A DNA stretch of 32,461 bases, taken from NCBI RefSeq assembly GCF_000210095.1, contig NC_021039.1:1265051-1297511 (forward strand), written 5' to 3'. The notes under the pieces were generated by a model. That model was not told where the DNA came from, did no database searches, and worked only from the letters and a program-made list of their open reading frames with translations. The translations under genes and the position numbers were made by a program. This document shows positions 1-5,843 of this stretch, piece after piece (within the stretch, counting starts at the first letter, position 1; every line of letters starts with the position of its first letter). This stretch comes from Ruminococcus champanellensis 18P13 = JCM 17042. Lineage in GTDB: Bacteria; Bacillota; Clostridia; Oscillospirales; Ruminococcaceae.

Positions 1-264
1 CTTTTTAGCAGCAAGGCGTTCGGCCTCACGGGGAAACATGGCGTTGTGATAGGCTTCCAATACAGTTCTTTTTCGATCCAGACGCACATCCACATACCGT
101 GTCGTAACATCAGCCATATTTGTGGATATACCAAGTGAAAGCCCGATGCCCTTCAATGTGTGCCCTAAAATTTCTCCAACGGTGTAAAAGTCGACTGTCA
201 GTTTGTGCATATTGGTCGCCGCAGAATGGCGAAGATCGCGGAAACGAATATGGGGCATATTCCA
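1..264 (-). pseudogene. Tyrosine recombinase (phage-type integrase), C-terminal fragment
   Basis: Reading the minus strand from about 264 to the left edge gives an open frame with the C-terminal signatures of tyrosine site-specific recombinases: MPHIRFRDLRHSAATN (the H/R-x-x-R box), GEILGHT (the LGH box) and TTRYVDV with the candidate nucleophilic tyrosine. These enzymes excise and integrate mobile elements. Nothing N-terminal of MPHIRF is present: upstream the frame runs into another gene (sigma-like, read in a different frame), so the catalytic half was joined to foreign sequence by a deletion. The frame is open at base 1, so the true C-terminus lies outside the window. It has no start codon or RBS of its own and is probably not expressed as an active enzyme. 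Family identity is confident; the exact subfamily is not resolved. Confidence 0.85.
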
Positions 265-553
265 TGTTCTGCAAGGCACTTTCTTCGACTGTTGCAGGAC
301 GATGCACGGCTCGGTCGTACAACGATGCCTCCGTGAGCTCCGATTGTTCATAATGGCGATCCACCTCGTTCAGATAAGAGAGATCGTCCAACTCAAAGGA
401 ATCAAACAGCGCAAATACGGCAGCACTGATCTCAAAATGATGCCGATTGCCTTGTCCGTCCGAAAAGGTCAGCCAATGGCGGCCGTCCTCGGTCGAGCCG
501 ATGGCATAGGGATTATATTTGTCCTTTCTTCGTTTCGGATGGTTTCCATCCAT
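110..553 (-). pseudogene. Truncated ICE-type sigma-factor-like protein
   Basis: The start is ATG at 553 with a good RBS (GGAGG, 8-9 bases upstream). The first 95-100 residues (MDGNHPKRRKDKYNPYAIG, then ..HFEISAAVFALFDSFELDDL.., DRHYEQSELTEASLYDRA) match from memory the N-terminal part of sigma-70-like regulators that are common in clostridial conjugative elements. Those proteins normally continue into a sigma region-4-like helix-turn-helix. Here the match ends near position 257-264, and the frame then reads out-of-frame through the integrase fragment to a stop at 110. The DNA-binding HTH is therefore missing, and the last 50 or so residues are chance sequence. Treat it as a deletion-made pseudogene. 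The 39 codons open upstream of 553 are probably not translated. Confidence 0.75.
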
Positions 554-651
554 AGCGTTATCCTCCGTTTCAATTTGAATTTTTGATAAATCCAAATCGG
601 GCGGAGGGCTGCGGCAGCCAACGCTGCCACGCAAAAGGCGCAGATATAGTA

Positions 652-678
652 AAGCGCACCTGCAAAGCAAGTGCGCTT
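652..678. terminator. Inverted repeat, possible terminator upstream of the sigma-like fragment
   Basis: AAGCGCAC (652-659) and GTGCGCTT (671-678) form a perfect 8-bp stem around an 11-base loop. T-tracts on both sides are weak, so termination is only a guess; a regulatory hairpin in the leader of the sigma-like gene is the alternative. Confidence 0.4.
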
Positions 679-758
679 AATTCATAGTTGTAATGGTCTG
701 ACAGTTCAGTGAGCGATCCATAGTATCCCGATGGCGGGAAAAGGATTTTTTTGACGGC

Positions 759-977
759 TCACCGGGTAGAAGATTCGTTATGCAGGCGAATCAAATTGGT
801 GGCTTCTGACGGGCAGAGCTGCACAGCGCCGAGTCCAACGCATGATAAAACTTCATGCGCGAATGCCGTACTGTAATAATACGCTGCTTGCGGCGCATGA
901 AGTTTTTGTGCATCATTTCCGGTTGCCCAAAGGGGCGAGGAAATGGCACATTCTCGATATTCGCTATGCTTTTGCAT
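759..977 (-). CDS. Hypothetical protein, doubtful small ORF
   Basis: This is a 72-residue minus-strand frame whose ATG at 977 lies about 10 bases after a GGAGG (987-991). A second minus frame (791-994) overlaps almost all of it and contains the more protein-like stretch FPRPFGQPEMMHKNFMRRKQ. That could mean a frameshifted remnant of a mobile-element gene. I do not recognise either product. The start codon lies inside a 14-bp perfect inverted repeat. The region between the sigma-like fragment and the XRE gene (about 680-1105) holds nothing else I can support as coding. Confidence 0.2.
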   Translation of the reverse strand: MQKHSEYRECAISSPLWATGNDAQKLHAPQAAYYYSTAFAHEVLSCVGLGAVQLCPSEATNLIRLHNESSTR

Positions 978-1020
978 AGCGAATATCCCTCCAATCCAAA
1001 AACTCGGATCTGAGGGATAT
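956..1020. promoter_or_regulatory. Two overlapping, mutually exclusive hairpins
   Basis: Hairpin A is a perfect 14-bp inverted repeat (956-969 with 974-987) closing a TTTT loop. Hairpin B pairs ATATCCCT (983-990) with AGGGATAT (1013-1020). They share bases 983-987, so only one can form at a time, the layout of an attenuator or recombinase/regulator binding site. A itself could also act as a DNA palindrome. No function is demonstrated. Confidence 0.5.
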
Positions 1021-1035
1021 AGGCGTGTTTTTAAA

Positions 1036-1067
1036 CCCCGTCAAAGCCTCTTTTTTATTTGGCGGGG
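1036..1067. terminator. Weak stem-loop, possible terminator
   Basis: CCCCGTCAAA (1036-1045) pairs with TTTGGCGGGG (1058-1067) as a 10-bp stem with one G-T pair. The T6 run is in the loop rather than after the stem, so this is not a canonical intrinsic terminator on the plus strand. On the minus strand a TTTAAAAA stretch follows the stem. Confidence 0.3.
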
Positions 1068-1105
1068 CGGTGTTTGTATTTAGTTCAGTCATTTTTGCAC
1101 TATGC

Positions 1106-1170
1106 GTTCACCAATAATTGAACGGCCGTGCTATTATCAGCATGAGCGAAATCCATATAATTATATATGG
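1106..1170 (+). promoter_or_regulatory. Candidate operators upstream of the XRE regulator
   Basis: Two dyads precede the gene: GTTCA-N8-TGAAC (1106-1123) and CCATATA-N4-TATATGG (1153-1170). The right arm of the second contains the first two G of the RBS GGAGGTG (1169-1175), so a bound repressor or an mRNA hairpin would block translation start. Autoregulation by the encoded XRE protein is the natural inference. No convincing -35/-10 pair was found. Confidence 0.4.
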
Positions 1171-1183
1171 AGGTGAACGCACA

Positions 1184-1501
1184 GTGCAGAAACGACCTGA
1201 AACGCTAGGAGAAATCATTAAAACAGCACGGGACAAGTCCGATTTGACCGTCGAGGAGCTGACCGCACGAGTTGGAATTTCAGAGCGATACTTATATAGG
1301 ATCGAGAACGAGGGCAAAGTACCAACATTTGAAGTTCTCAAGAAAATCGTCCGGGAATTAGCCATTTACCCAGAGAAGCCGGTCAAAGATTCGGAAGTAG
1401 AAGATCTCGTCCATATGCTTTACAGCTGCGATGACCGTTCTCTGAAAATCATTAGGGCAACTGTGAAAGCCGCATTGGAAAGCCAAACAGAAAAGGAATA
1501 A
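1184..1501 (+). CDS. XRE-family helix-turn-helix transcriptional regulator
   Basis: This is a 105-residue protein starting at GTG 1184, chosen because GGAGGTG lies 8 bases upstream; an in-frame ATG at 1118 has no RBS. Residues 8-60 form a Cro/CI-type HTH (LGEIIKTARDKSDLTVEELT, then ARVGISERYLYRIENEGKVP), followed by a helical tail that ends EKE. Such small regulators are typical of integrative elements and often repress their own promoter; two dyads lie just upstream. It sits alone between mobile-element debris and a convergent ABC permease. The target is unknown. Confidence 0.85.
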   Translation: MQKRPETLGEIIKTARDKSDLTVEELTARVGISERYLYRIENEGKVPTFEVLKKIVRELAIYPEKPVKDSEVEDLVHMLYSCDDRSLKIIRATVKAALESQTEKE

Positions 1502-1504
1502 AAA

Positions 1505-1555
1505 CAGAGCCGATAACCATTCTCCTTTCAGTTGGAGAAAAGGTCATCGGCTCTG
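1505..1555 (-). terminator. Intrinsic terminator for the ABC-2 permease (minus strand)
   Basis: CAGAGCCGAT (1505-1514) pairs with ATCGGCTCTG (1546-1555), with further inner pairing (ATTCTCC/GGAGAA). On the minus strand the stem is followed by GTTTTTATT, a proper U-tract. On the plus strand it is followed by CGTCTTAGCG, so it should work best for the minus-strand permease. Confidence 0.75.
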
Positions 1556-1602
1556 CGTCTTAGCGTCTGGCTCTTATTATACAATCGGTTTAATATGGCA
1601 CC

Positions 1603-2289
1603 TTATTCCCATCGGAAGAAGCGAACGGCGAGAATGGTGCAAAGTGCGGCAACTCCAATCATTACACAAAGCGGCAACAGAATGCTTCCCGTGCTGACAC
1701 CTAAAAATGTGTTTTTCATCATCGTAAGCCCCTGCGTTAGCGGGAAAACGCTGACGATCTTCTGCATCGCCTTTGGCATAACCTCAATCGGCAGCGTTGT
1801 GCCGGAAAAGATCAGCATGGGGAAATAGAGGATCGAGGCAATGACGCTTGCCTGCTTGGTGTCCTTTGCTACGCCGCCTGCCAGCATACCGATGGATTGC
1901 GTTGAGAGCATGGTAAGTGCCCAGCTTCCGAGGAAAGCGAGAAGCGATCCATGCAGCCGCACGCCCCACAAAAGCGCCGCAACTGACAGCGTTGCAAGGG
2001 ACACAGTACAGTAGACGATATACATGGACAGCTCAACGCCCAGAATGAATACCGGGCTGACCGGCGTAACACGCAGCCGTTTGAGAATCTTCATCTCTCG
2101 TAAGCCTGATACTGCCAGCGGCAGGCCCATAAGTCCGCTTGCACAAATGGCAACTGCGCTGACGGCTCCGAAAGACTGCTCCATGAATGTATAGTCCGCA
2201 CCGTCATAGGCCGGCTTTGTGCCGTAAATGATGCCGAGGATGATAAAGATCACAAGTGGCATGATGATGGCGAAAATCACCATATTCAT
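1603..2289 (-). CDS. ABC-2 type transporter permease, probably 5'-truncated
   Basis: This is a hydrophobic membrane protein with about six membrane segments (VIFAIIMPLVIFIILGIIYG, then SAVAICASGLMGLPLAV, YIVYCTVSLATLSVAALLWG, ASVIASILYFPMLIFSG, LPLCVMIGVAALCTILAV) and the ABC-2 permease pattern ILKRLRVTPVSP after the second segment. The family exports drugs, peptides or lipids with a separate ATPase. The first usable start is ATG 2289, but the frame stays open upstream and reads AAHKTELKLSLRD. That is the cytosolic N-terminus expected for this family, yet no start codon or RBS is available before tRNA sequence is reached at 2380. No ATPase gene is adjacent. The gene therefore looks like a remnant cut at the tRNA end. 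A functional protein starting at 2289 cannot be excluded. Confidence 0.75.
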   Translation of the reverse strand: MNMVIFAIIMPLVIFIILGIIYGTKPAYDGADYTFMEQSFGAVSAVAICASGLMGLPLAVSGLREMKILKRLRVTPVSPVFILGVELSMYIVYCTVSLATLSVAALLWGVRLHGSLLAFLGSWALTMLSTQSIGMLAGGVAKDTKQASVIASILYFPMLIFSGTTLPIEVMPKAMQKIVSVFPLTQGLTMMKNTFLGVSTGSILLPLCVMIGVAALCTILAVRFFRWE

Positions 2290-2330
2290 GTCCCGCAGGC
2301 TGAGCTTCAGTTCCGTTTTATGTGCAGCAA

Positions 2331-2350
2331 CAGAAGTCTTTTGACTTCTG
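2331..2350. repeat. Perfect 8-bp inverted repeat upstream of tRNA
   Basis: CAGAAGTC, TTTT, GACTTCTG forms a perfect hairpin, followed on the plus strand by TTTGTTG. It lies between the truncated permease and the first tRNA. It could be a terminator insulating the tRNA, or part of a recombination junction. Confidence 0.45.
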
Positions 2351-2379
2351 TTTGTTGTATATGCGCATGTTTTCGTTTT

Positions 2380-2456
2380 GGGCCATTAGCTCAGTTGGTT
2401 AGAGCATCCGGCTCATAACCGGTTGGTCTGGGGTTCGAGTCCCTAATGGCCCACCA
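2380..2456 (+). tRNA. tRNA with CAT anticodon (elongator Met or Ile2)
   Basis: The cloverleaf is complete: acceptor GGGCCAT (2380-2386) with ATGGCCC (2446-2452), D-arm AGCTCAGTTGGTTAGAGC, anticodon loop CTCATAA, T-arm GGGGTTCGAGTCCC, discriminator A and an encoded CCA (2454-2456). The CAT anticodon may be read as elongator Met or, if lysidine-modified, as Ile(AUA). I cannot decide between them by eye. The left flank is mobile-element debris. Confidence 0.96.
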
Positions 2457-2465
2457 AATTTGCGC

Positions 2466-2494
2466 TTGACAGCTCATCATTTCTATGATATAAT
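2466..2494 (+). promoter_or_regulatory. Consensus sigma-A promoter for tRNA-Trp
   Basis: TTGACA (2466-2471), a 17-base spacer and TATAAT (2489-2494) match the consensus exactly, and the -10 ends 10 bases before the mature tRNA-Trp. The second tRNA thus has its own strong promoter. Confidence 0.88.
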
Positions 2495-2504
2495 ATTTAT
2501 TGAT

Positions 2505-2580
2505 AGGGGTATAGCTCAGCAGGTAGAGCAGCGGTCTCCAAAACCGCGTGTCGTGAGTTCGATTCTTACTGCCCCTGCCA
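2505..2580 (+). tRNA. tRNA-Trp (CCA)
   Basis: Acceptor AGGGGTA (2505-2511) pairs with TGCCCCT (2570-2576); the D-arm is AGCTCAGCAGGTAGAGC, the anticodon stem GCGGT/ACCGC encloses loop CTCCAAA (anticodon CCA), the T-arm holds GTTCGATTC, the discriminator is G, and CCA is encoded (2578-2580). The TRP anticodon and discriminator G fit tRNA-Trp. Confidence 0.96.
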
Positions 2581-2585
2581 AATTC

Positions 2586-2630
2586 AATGCTCTCAAATGA
2601 CGCTGATGTGTTGTTTGAGAGCATTTTTGT
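2586..2630 (+). terminator. Intrinsic terminator after tRNA-Trp
   Basis: AATGCTCTCAAA (2586-2597) and TTTGAGAGCATT (2614-2625) form a perfect 12-bp stem followed by TTTTTGTT. Confidence 0.92.
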
Positions 2631-2739
2631 TATAATAAGTTTAAGATGTTCTTTGGGATTTTTTGTTCATTAGAATGATTTTGAGTCTTCCGACCCCCCT
2701 GCTGAAAAATAAAATATACTATATTTATTAGCAAGAACC

Positions 2740-2768
2740 TTGCAAAGCACTGGGAAGTATGCTATGAT
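2740..2768 (+). promoter_or_regulatory. Promoter of the ComEA-like gene
   Basis: TTGCAA (2740-2745), 17 bases, TATGAT (2763-2768). The -10 region AGTATGCTATGAT is identical to that of the DUF3793 promoter at 9730-9758, and both have TG two bases before the -10 (extended -10). Confidence 0.7.
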
Positions 2769-2812
2769 AAAAGCGAAGCATGGCGAAATATGGGGGGGAA
2801 GGGGGTACCTGT

Positions 2813-3553
2813 ATGCGGCGTTTGGCGGAAACGGTGATGGTTTGTATGCTGACTGCGGGCGGTTGCTTTAGCTTGCTCCACGCCCTTAGCAGTCCAGGTG
2901 AAGCGCCCAAGATCCAGACCTATGTGCTGTCCACCCAGCCCGGCTTGACCACTACCACCGCCATCGTGACAACAGAGCCCGCTCGGACAACTGCGACTGC
3001 TTGTACGCAGATGGAAACCACTGCCCATGTTTTGAATACAGATCTTAACACCGCCCAGGCAGACGATCTTTGCACGGTGGAGGGAATCGGGGAGACCCTT
3101 GCCCAGCGGATCCTGGATGTCAGAACACGGCTGGGCGGCTTTACCTATCGGGAACAGCTTCTGGAGATCCGGGGCATCGGGAATGGGCTGTTGGAGCGGA
3201 TTATGGAGCTTTTCGTGATTCCAGGGGAACAAAAGTCTCCCCAGAGCTTGCCGCCGGAAACCACCCTGCCAGATCCGGAACCGGAGCTGGAGGTAACTAC
3301 CGTCACCACAATCCAGGAGCGGCCGTTTCTGGAGATGAATCAGATGACCCTGGAACAGCTGCGCACCGTACCGGGCATGACGGAACAGGCGGCAGCGGAC
3401 ATCCTGGACATGCGTGCAAAGATCCAGTATTACAGCCATCCCTATGAGCTGCTGTTGATCGAGAGCCTCGATCACGACTGGATCGTGTCTGTGCTGGACT
3501 GCTTTTATGTGACCGGGGTCAATGACGGGGTGGTGTCAGACCATCGGGATTAG
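2813..3553 (+). CDS. Secreted/anchored helix-hairpin-helix protein, ComEA-like
   Basis: This 246-residue protein starts at ATG 2813, preceded by a G-rich RBS (GAAGGGGG); the in-frame ATG at 2780 has none. An N-terminal hydrophobic segment (AETVMVCMLTAGGCFSLLHA) anchors or exports it. A Thr/Pro-rich spacer follows, then two ComEA-type helix-hairpin-helix units. The first is canonical (LNTDLNTAQADDLCTVEGIG, ILDVRTRLGGFTYREQLLEI, GIGNGLLERI). The second is divergent (FLEMNQMTLEQLRTVPGM.., DILDMRAKIQYYSHPYELL). ComEA binds extracellular double-stranded DNA during transformation. No comEB/comEC neighbours are visible, so competence is not proven; surface DNA binding for another purpose is possible. 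It stands alone between the tRNAs and a convergent small gene, and its stop overlaps that gene's stop by two bases. Confidence 0.75.
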   Translation: MRRLAETVMVCMLTAGGCFSLLHALSSPGEAPKIQTYVLSTQPGLTTTTAIVTTEPARTTATACTQMETTAHVLNTDLNTAQADDLCTVEGIGETLAQRILDVRTRLGGFTYREQLLEIRGIGNGLLERIMELFVIPGEQKSPQSLPPETTLPDPEPELEVTTVTTIQERPFLEMNQMTLEQLRTVPGMTEQAAADILDMRAKIQYYSHPYELLLIESLDHDWIVSVLDCFYVTGVNDGVVSDHRD

Positions 3554-3876
3554 GGCATGCGTCCTTGACTGGCAGGATACCACTCCTCGTCCGCCAGTTT
3601 GGAAAATTCCCAGGGACTTTGCTTGTCCTTCCGCATGGCGCAGCAGCCCACAGGCAGGTCGCTGACAAGGGCGATGGATGGATCCAGATCCAACAGCTCC
3701 CCGATGGTGATGATCACCGCATGTGCAGCCGCGTGTCCCTCCTCGCCGCAGAGAAATTCATAGCTGCCATCGTCGAAATGATGGGTGACCAGCCGGATCT
3801 CCCCCTCGCCGTCCAGGATATGCGTACAGGTAAAAGCAAAGGTGTCCCGCCGTTCAGCAAACGGAAAATAAGTCAT
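3550..3876 (-). CDS. Conserved hypothetical small protein
   Basis: This is a 108-residue acidic protein starting at ATG 3876 with AAAGGA 9 bases upstream. The pattern CTHIL, SYEFLCGEEGHAAAH, IGELLDLDPSIALVSDLPVG and CCAMRKDKQSPWE resembles small cytoplasmic proteins of unknown function that end in a DLP-G-x-A-x-R...W motif. I recognise the motif style but cannot name the family. It has no signal peptide or membrane segment. It is convergent with the ComEA-like gene, overlapping by two bases at the stops, and is a single-gene unit upstream of, and divergent from, the sugar transport operon. Confidence 0.7.
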   Translation of the reverse strand: MTYFPFAERRDTFAFTCTHILDGEGEIRLVTHHFDDGSYEFLCGEEGHAAAHAVIITIGELLDLDPSIALVSDLPVGCCAMRKDKQSPWEFSKLADEEWYPASQGRMP

Positions 3877-4096
3877 ATGGATACGTCCTTTCTGAATAGA
3901 TATATCCAGTATAGCAGATTTTCACAGAATTGGCAAGCCGTATTGATTGACTTTTCACAAAGATTTCACCGTAATTTCATTTTAACCGTTTTGTAACTTA
4001 ATGAAAAACGCAAAAGAATTGTGAACATAATGCACAAAAAAATCGTGAGATTTTCGTGTAAGTGGACTAAAAAATATTAAGGATTGGTATAAGGCA

Positions 4097-4125
4097 TTGA
4101 CTTTTTCTGCGCTATAGGGTATATT
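4097..4125 (+). promoter_or_regulatory. Promoter of the sugar ABC transporter operon
   Basis: TTGACT (4097-4102), 17 bases, TATATT (4120-4125). Transcription would start near 4132 and leave a leader of about 165 bases before the first codon at 4297. The A/T-rich stretch 3890-4096 upstream contains no gene I can support. Confidence 0.72.
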
Positions 4126-4134
4126 TAGCTTACA

Positions 4135-4296
4135 AAAACACGCCGTATTTGTGTGCCGTTATGTTCAGTCTGACGATAGAGCATTGCTCTGCGCAGATCG
4201 CCGGACGGAAGTACTCTGTGCGGAAATAACAGCGGTTTTGTTATGGCATTATATTATAATCCGTAATATAATGAAATTTTAAGGAGGAAACGAACA
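4135..4296 (+). promoter_or_regulatory. Structured 5' leader of the solute-binding protein mRNA
   Basis: Three stem-loops can be drawn: AGAGC/GCTCT around 4178-4190, TGCGCAGA (4190-4197) with TCTGTGCG (4215-4222), and ATTATATTA (4248-4256) with TAATATAAT (4264-4272). The last ends eight bases before the strong RBS AAGGAGG (4281-4287). I could not match it to a known riboswitch. It may tune stability or translation of an abundant mRNA. Confidence 0.45.
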
Positions 4297-5730
4297 ATGA
4301 ACAAGCTTAAGAGAACCCTGGCACTGGTTGCTACTCTGGCACTGGCTACAACAGCATTTGTTGGCTGTGGCGATGACAGCTCTTCCAGCGCACCTGCTAA
4401 CAACTCTTCCAAGACTGAGAGCAAGGTTGACGACTCCAGCACTGGAGATTCCAGCAAGACTGAGGCCAAGGCTGAGAACAAGGTTCCGAACACTGGCTCT
4501 ACTCTGTCCATCCTGTGCTGGACCGGTGATGACATCAAGGCTATGAAGGACTGCTTCCTGGCTAACAACTCTGATGTCAAGGATTCTGATATCACATGGG
4601 TACAGTGTGGTACAAAGGGCGGCGACGCTGCTGAGAACTACACCCAGTACTTCGCTGGCGATGAGGACGTTGACCTGTACATCGCAGAGGCTGACTGGAT
4701 CATGACCTTTATCAACGATGACGCAGTATCTGCTCCTCTGTCCAACCTGGGTCTGACTGACGATGACTTCAAGACCAACTACGATTACATCAAGCAGATC
4801 GGTACCGATTCCAAGGGCGTTCTGAAGGGCACATCTTGGCAGTCCACTCCTGGCGGCTTTGCTTACAGAGCTGACCTGGCTAAGGAGTACCTGGGTGCTT
4901 CTACTCCCGCTGAGATGCAGGAAAAGGTTAAGGACTGGGATACATTTATGGAGTCCGCTAAGACCATTTCTGAGAAGACCGAGGGCAAGATGAACATGAC
5001 CGCAACCATCGGTGGTCTGTGGCAGGTATTCTCCTACAACAGAGCTCAGGCTTGGGTTGACAAGGACAACAAGCTGGCTATCGATGATTCCTGCACCAAG
5101 TTCATGAACATGGTTAAGGAAATGAGAGACAAGAACTATGTATCTGGTGAAGATCAGTGGGGCGACAGCTGGTTCGCTCTGGGTGCTAACGGCGACACCT
5201 TCGGCTACTTCGTATGCTCTTGGTGCTTCGGCGATGACACCTCTACCTTCGGCAAGATGCAGGGTGGTAAGGACAACGAGAACTTCGGCAAGTGGGGCTT
5301 CGTTAAGGGCCCGCAGGAATATGCTTGGGGCGGTTCTTGGCTGTGTCTGTCTCCGAAGGCTGACAACGGCGAGCTGGCTGAGAAGTTTGTAAAGTTCTTC
5401 TGCAGCAACGAAGAGACCATGAAGACCTACGCTGAGTTTAAGGGCGAGTTCGTAAACAGCTACAACGTTATGAAGTCCATCGTTGACGCTAAGACCAACA
5501 AGAGCGCACTGCTGGCTGATGGTCAGGATCAGTTTGCTACCATGATTGAAGTCGCTGCTGGCATCAACCTGGATGGCAAGATCACTCCTTACGACGCAAC
5601 CATCAAGAACGACTACATCGATGCAGTTAACGGCTACGTGAAGGGCGACACCGCTTCTGTTGAGGATGCTCTGAAGGCATTCAAGACAAAGGTTGCTTCT
5701 GACCTGCCGGAGCAGCTGACTTGGGAATAA
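4297..5730 (+). CDS. Sugar ABC transporter substrate-binding lipoprotein
   Basis: This 477-residue lipoprotein has an N-terminal signal ending in the lipobox AFVGC (Cys about 24), then a Ser/Asp/Lys-rich spacer (about 25-68) and a family-1 extracellular solute-binding fold starting near STLSILCWTGDD. A two-lobe carbohydrate-binding protein of this size is usual for ABC importers of the CUT1 type. The RBS AAGGAGG sits 9 bases before ATG. Two permease genes follow, then glgB, which suggests glucose-containing oligosaccharides (malto- or cellodextrins) as substrate; the sequence alone does not fix the sugar. Codon use is strongly biased, with almost no rare codons, as expected for a very abundant protein. 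A stem-loop after the gene would let it be made in excess over the permeases. Confidence 0.92.
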   Translation: MNKLKRTLALVATLALATTAFVGCGDDSSSSAPANNSSKTESKVDDSSTGDSSKTEAKAENKVPNTGSTLSILCWTGDDIKAMKDCFLANNSDVKDSDITWVQCGTKGGDAAENYTQYFAGDEDVDLYIAEADWIMTFINDDAVSAPLSNLGLTDDDFKTNYDYIKQIGTDSKGVLKGTSWQSTPGGFAYRADLAKEYLGASTPAEMQEKVKDWDTFMESAKTISEKTEGKMNMTATIGGLWQVFSYNRAQAWVDKDNKLAIDDSCTKFMNMVKEMRDKNYVSGEDQWGDSWFALGANGDTFGYFVCSWCFGDDTSTFGKMQGGKDNENFGKWGFVKGPQEYAWGGSWLCLSPKADNGELAEKFVKFFCSNEETMKTYAEFKGEFVNSYNVMKSIVDAKTNKSALLADGQDQFATMIEVAAGINLDGKITPYDATIKNDYIDAVNGYVKGDTASVEDALKAFKTKVASDLPEQLTWE

Positions 5731-5772
5731 TCCCTCAGCGAGTCTTACAGTAGAAAGACAATGAATATATCG

Positions 5773-5797
5773 CCAATAGAGCATTGCGCTCTATTGG
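5773..5797 (+). terminator. Stem-loop between binding protein and permease genes
   Basis: CCAATAGAGC (5773-5782) pairs perfectly with GCTCTATTGG (5788-5797). It is followed by CATATATTTATATT rather than a clean T-run, so it is probably a partial terminator or an mRNA 3'-stabiliser, common between binding-protein and permease genes. It shares ATAGAGCATTGC with a hairpin in the 5' leader. Confidence 0.65.
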
Positions 5798-5843
5798 CAT
5801 ATATTTATATTGTAGTTAAATAATCTTTGAGAGGGTGTGCTGT

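Larger units (their letters stand above)
1..2350. mobile_element. Remnant of an integrated mobile element
   Basis: The segment contains the tail of a tyrosine recombinase, a broken ICE-type sigma-like gene, an XRE regulator, several palindromes and a truncated ABC permease, and ends at a tRNA. No intact transfer or integration gene remains. Exact boundaries and direct repeats could not be identified, so the extent is a guess. Confidence 0.45.

Noticed and set aside
2391-2624. 77-residue minus-strand ORF over both tRNAs
   Set aside because: It is the antisense of two perfect tRNA cloverleaves; phrases such as WAIRDSNPRPTGYEPDALTN are a known artefact of translating tRNA genes.
4135-4296. Possible known riboswitch in the sugar operon leader
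   Set aside because: I could draw hairpins but could not match the conserved core of any riboswitch class I know, so only a structured leader is claimed.
4279-5784. 501-residue minus-strand ORF opposite the sugar-binding protein
   Set aside because: The plus frame is a clear lipoprotein with RBS and biased codons; the opposite frame stays open only because that bias avoids TTA, CTA and TCA codons. It has no RBS and no family features.
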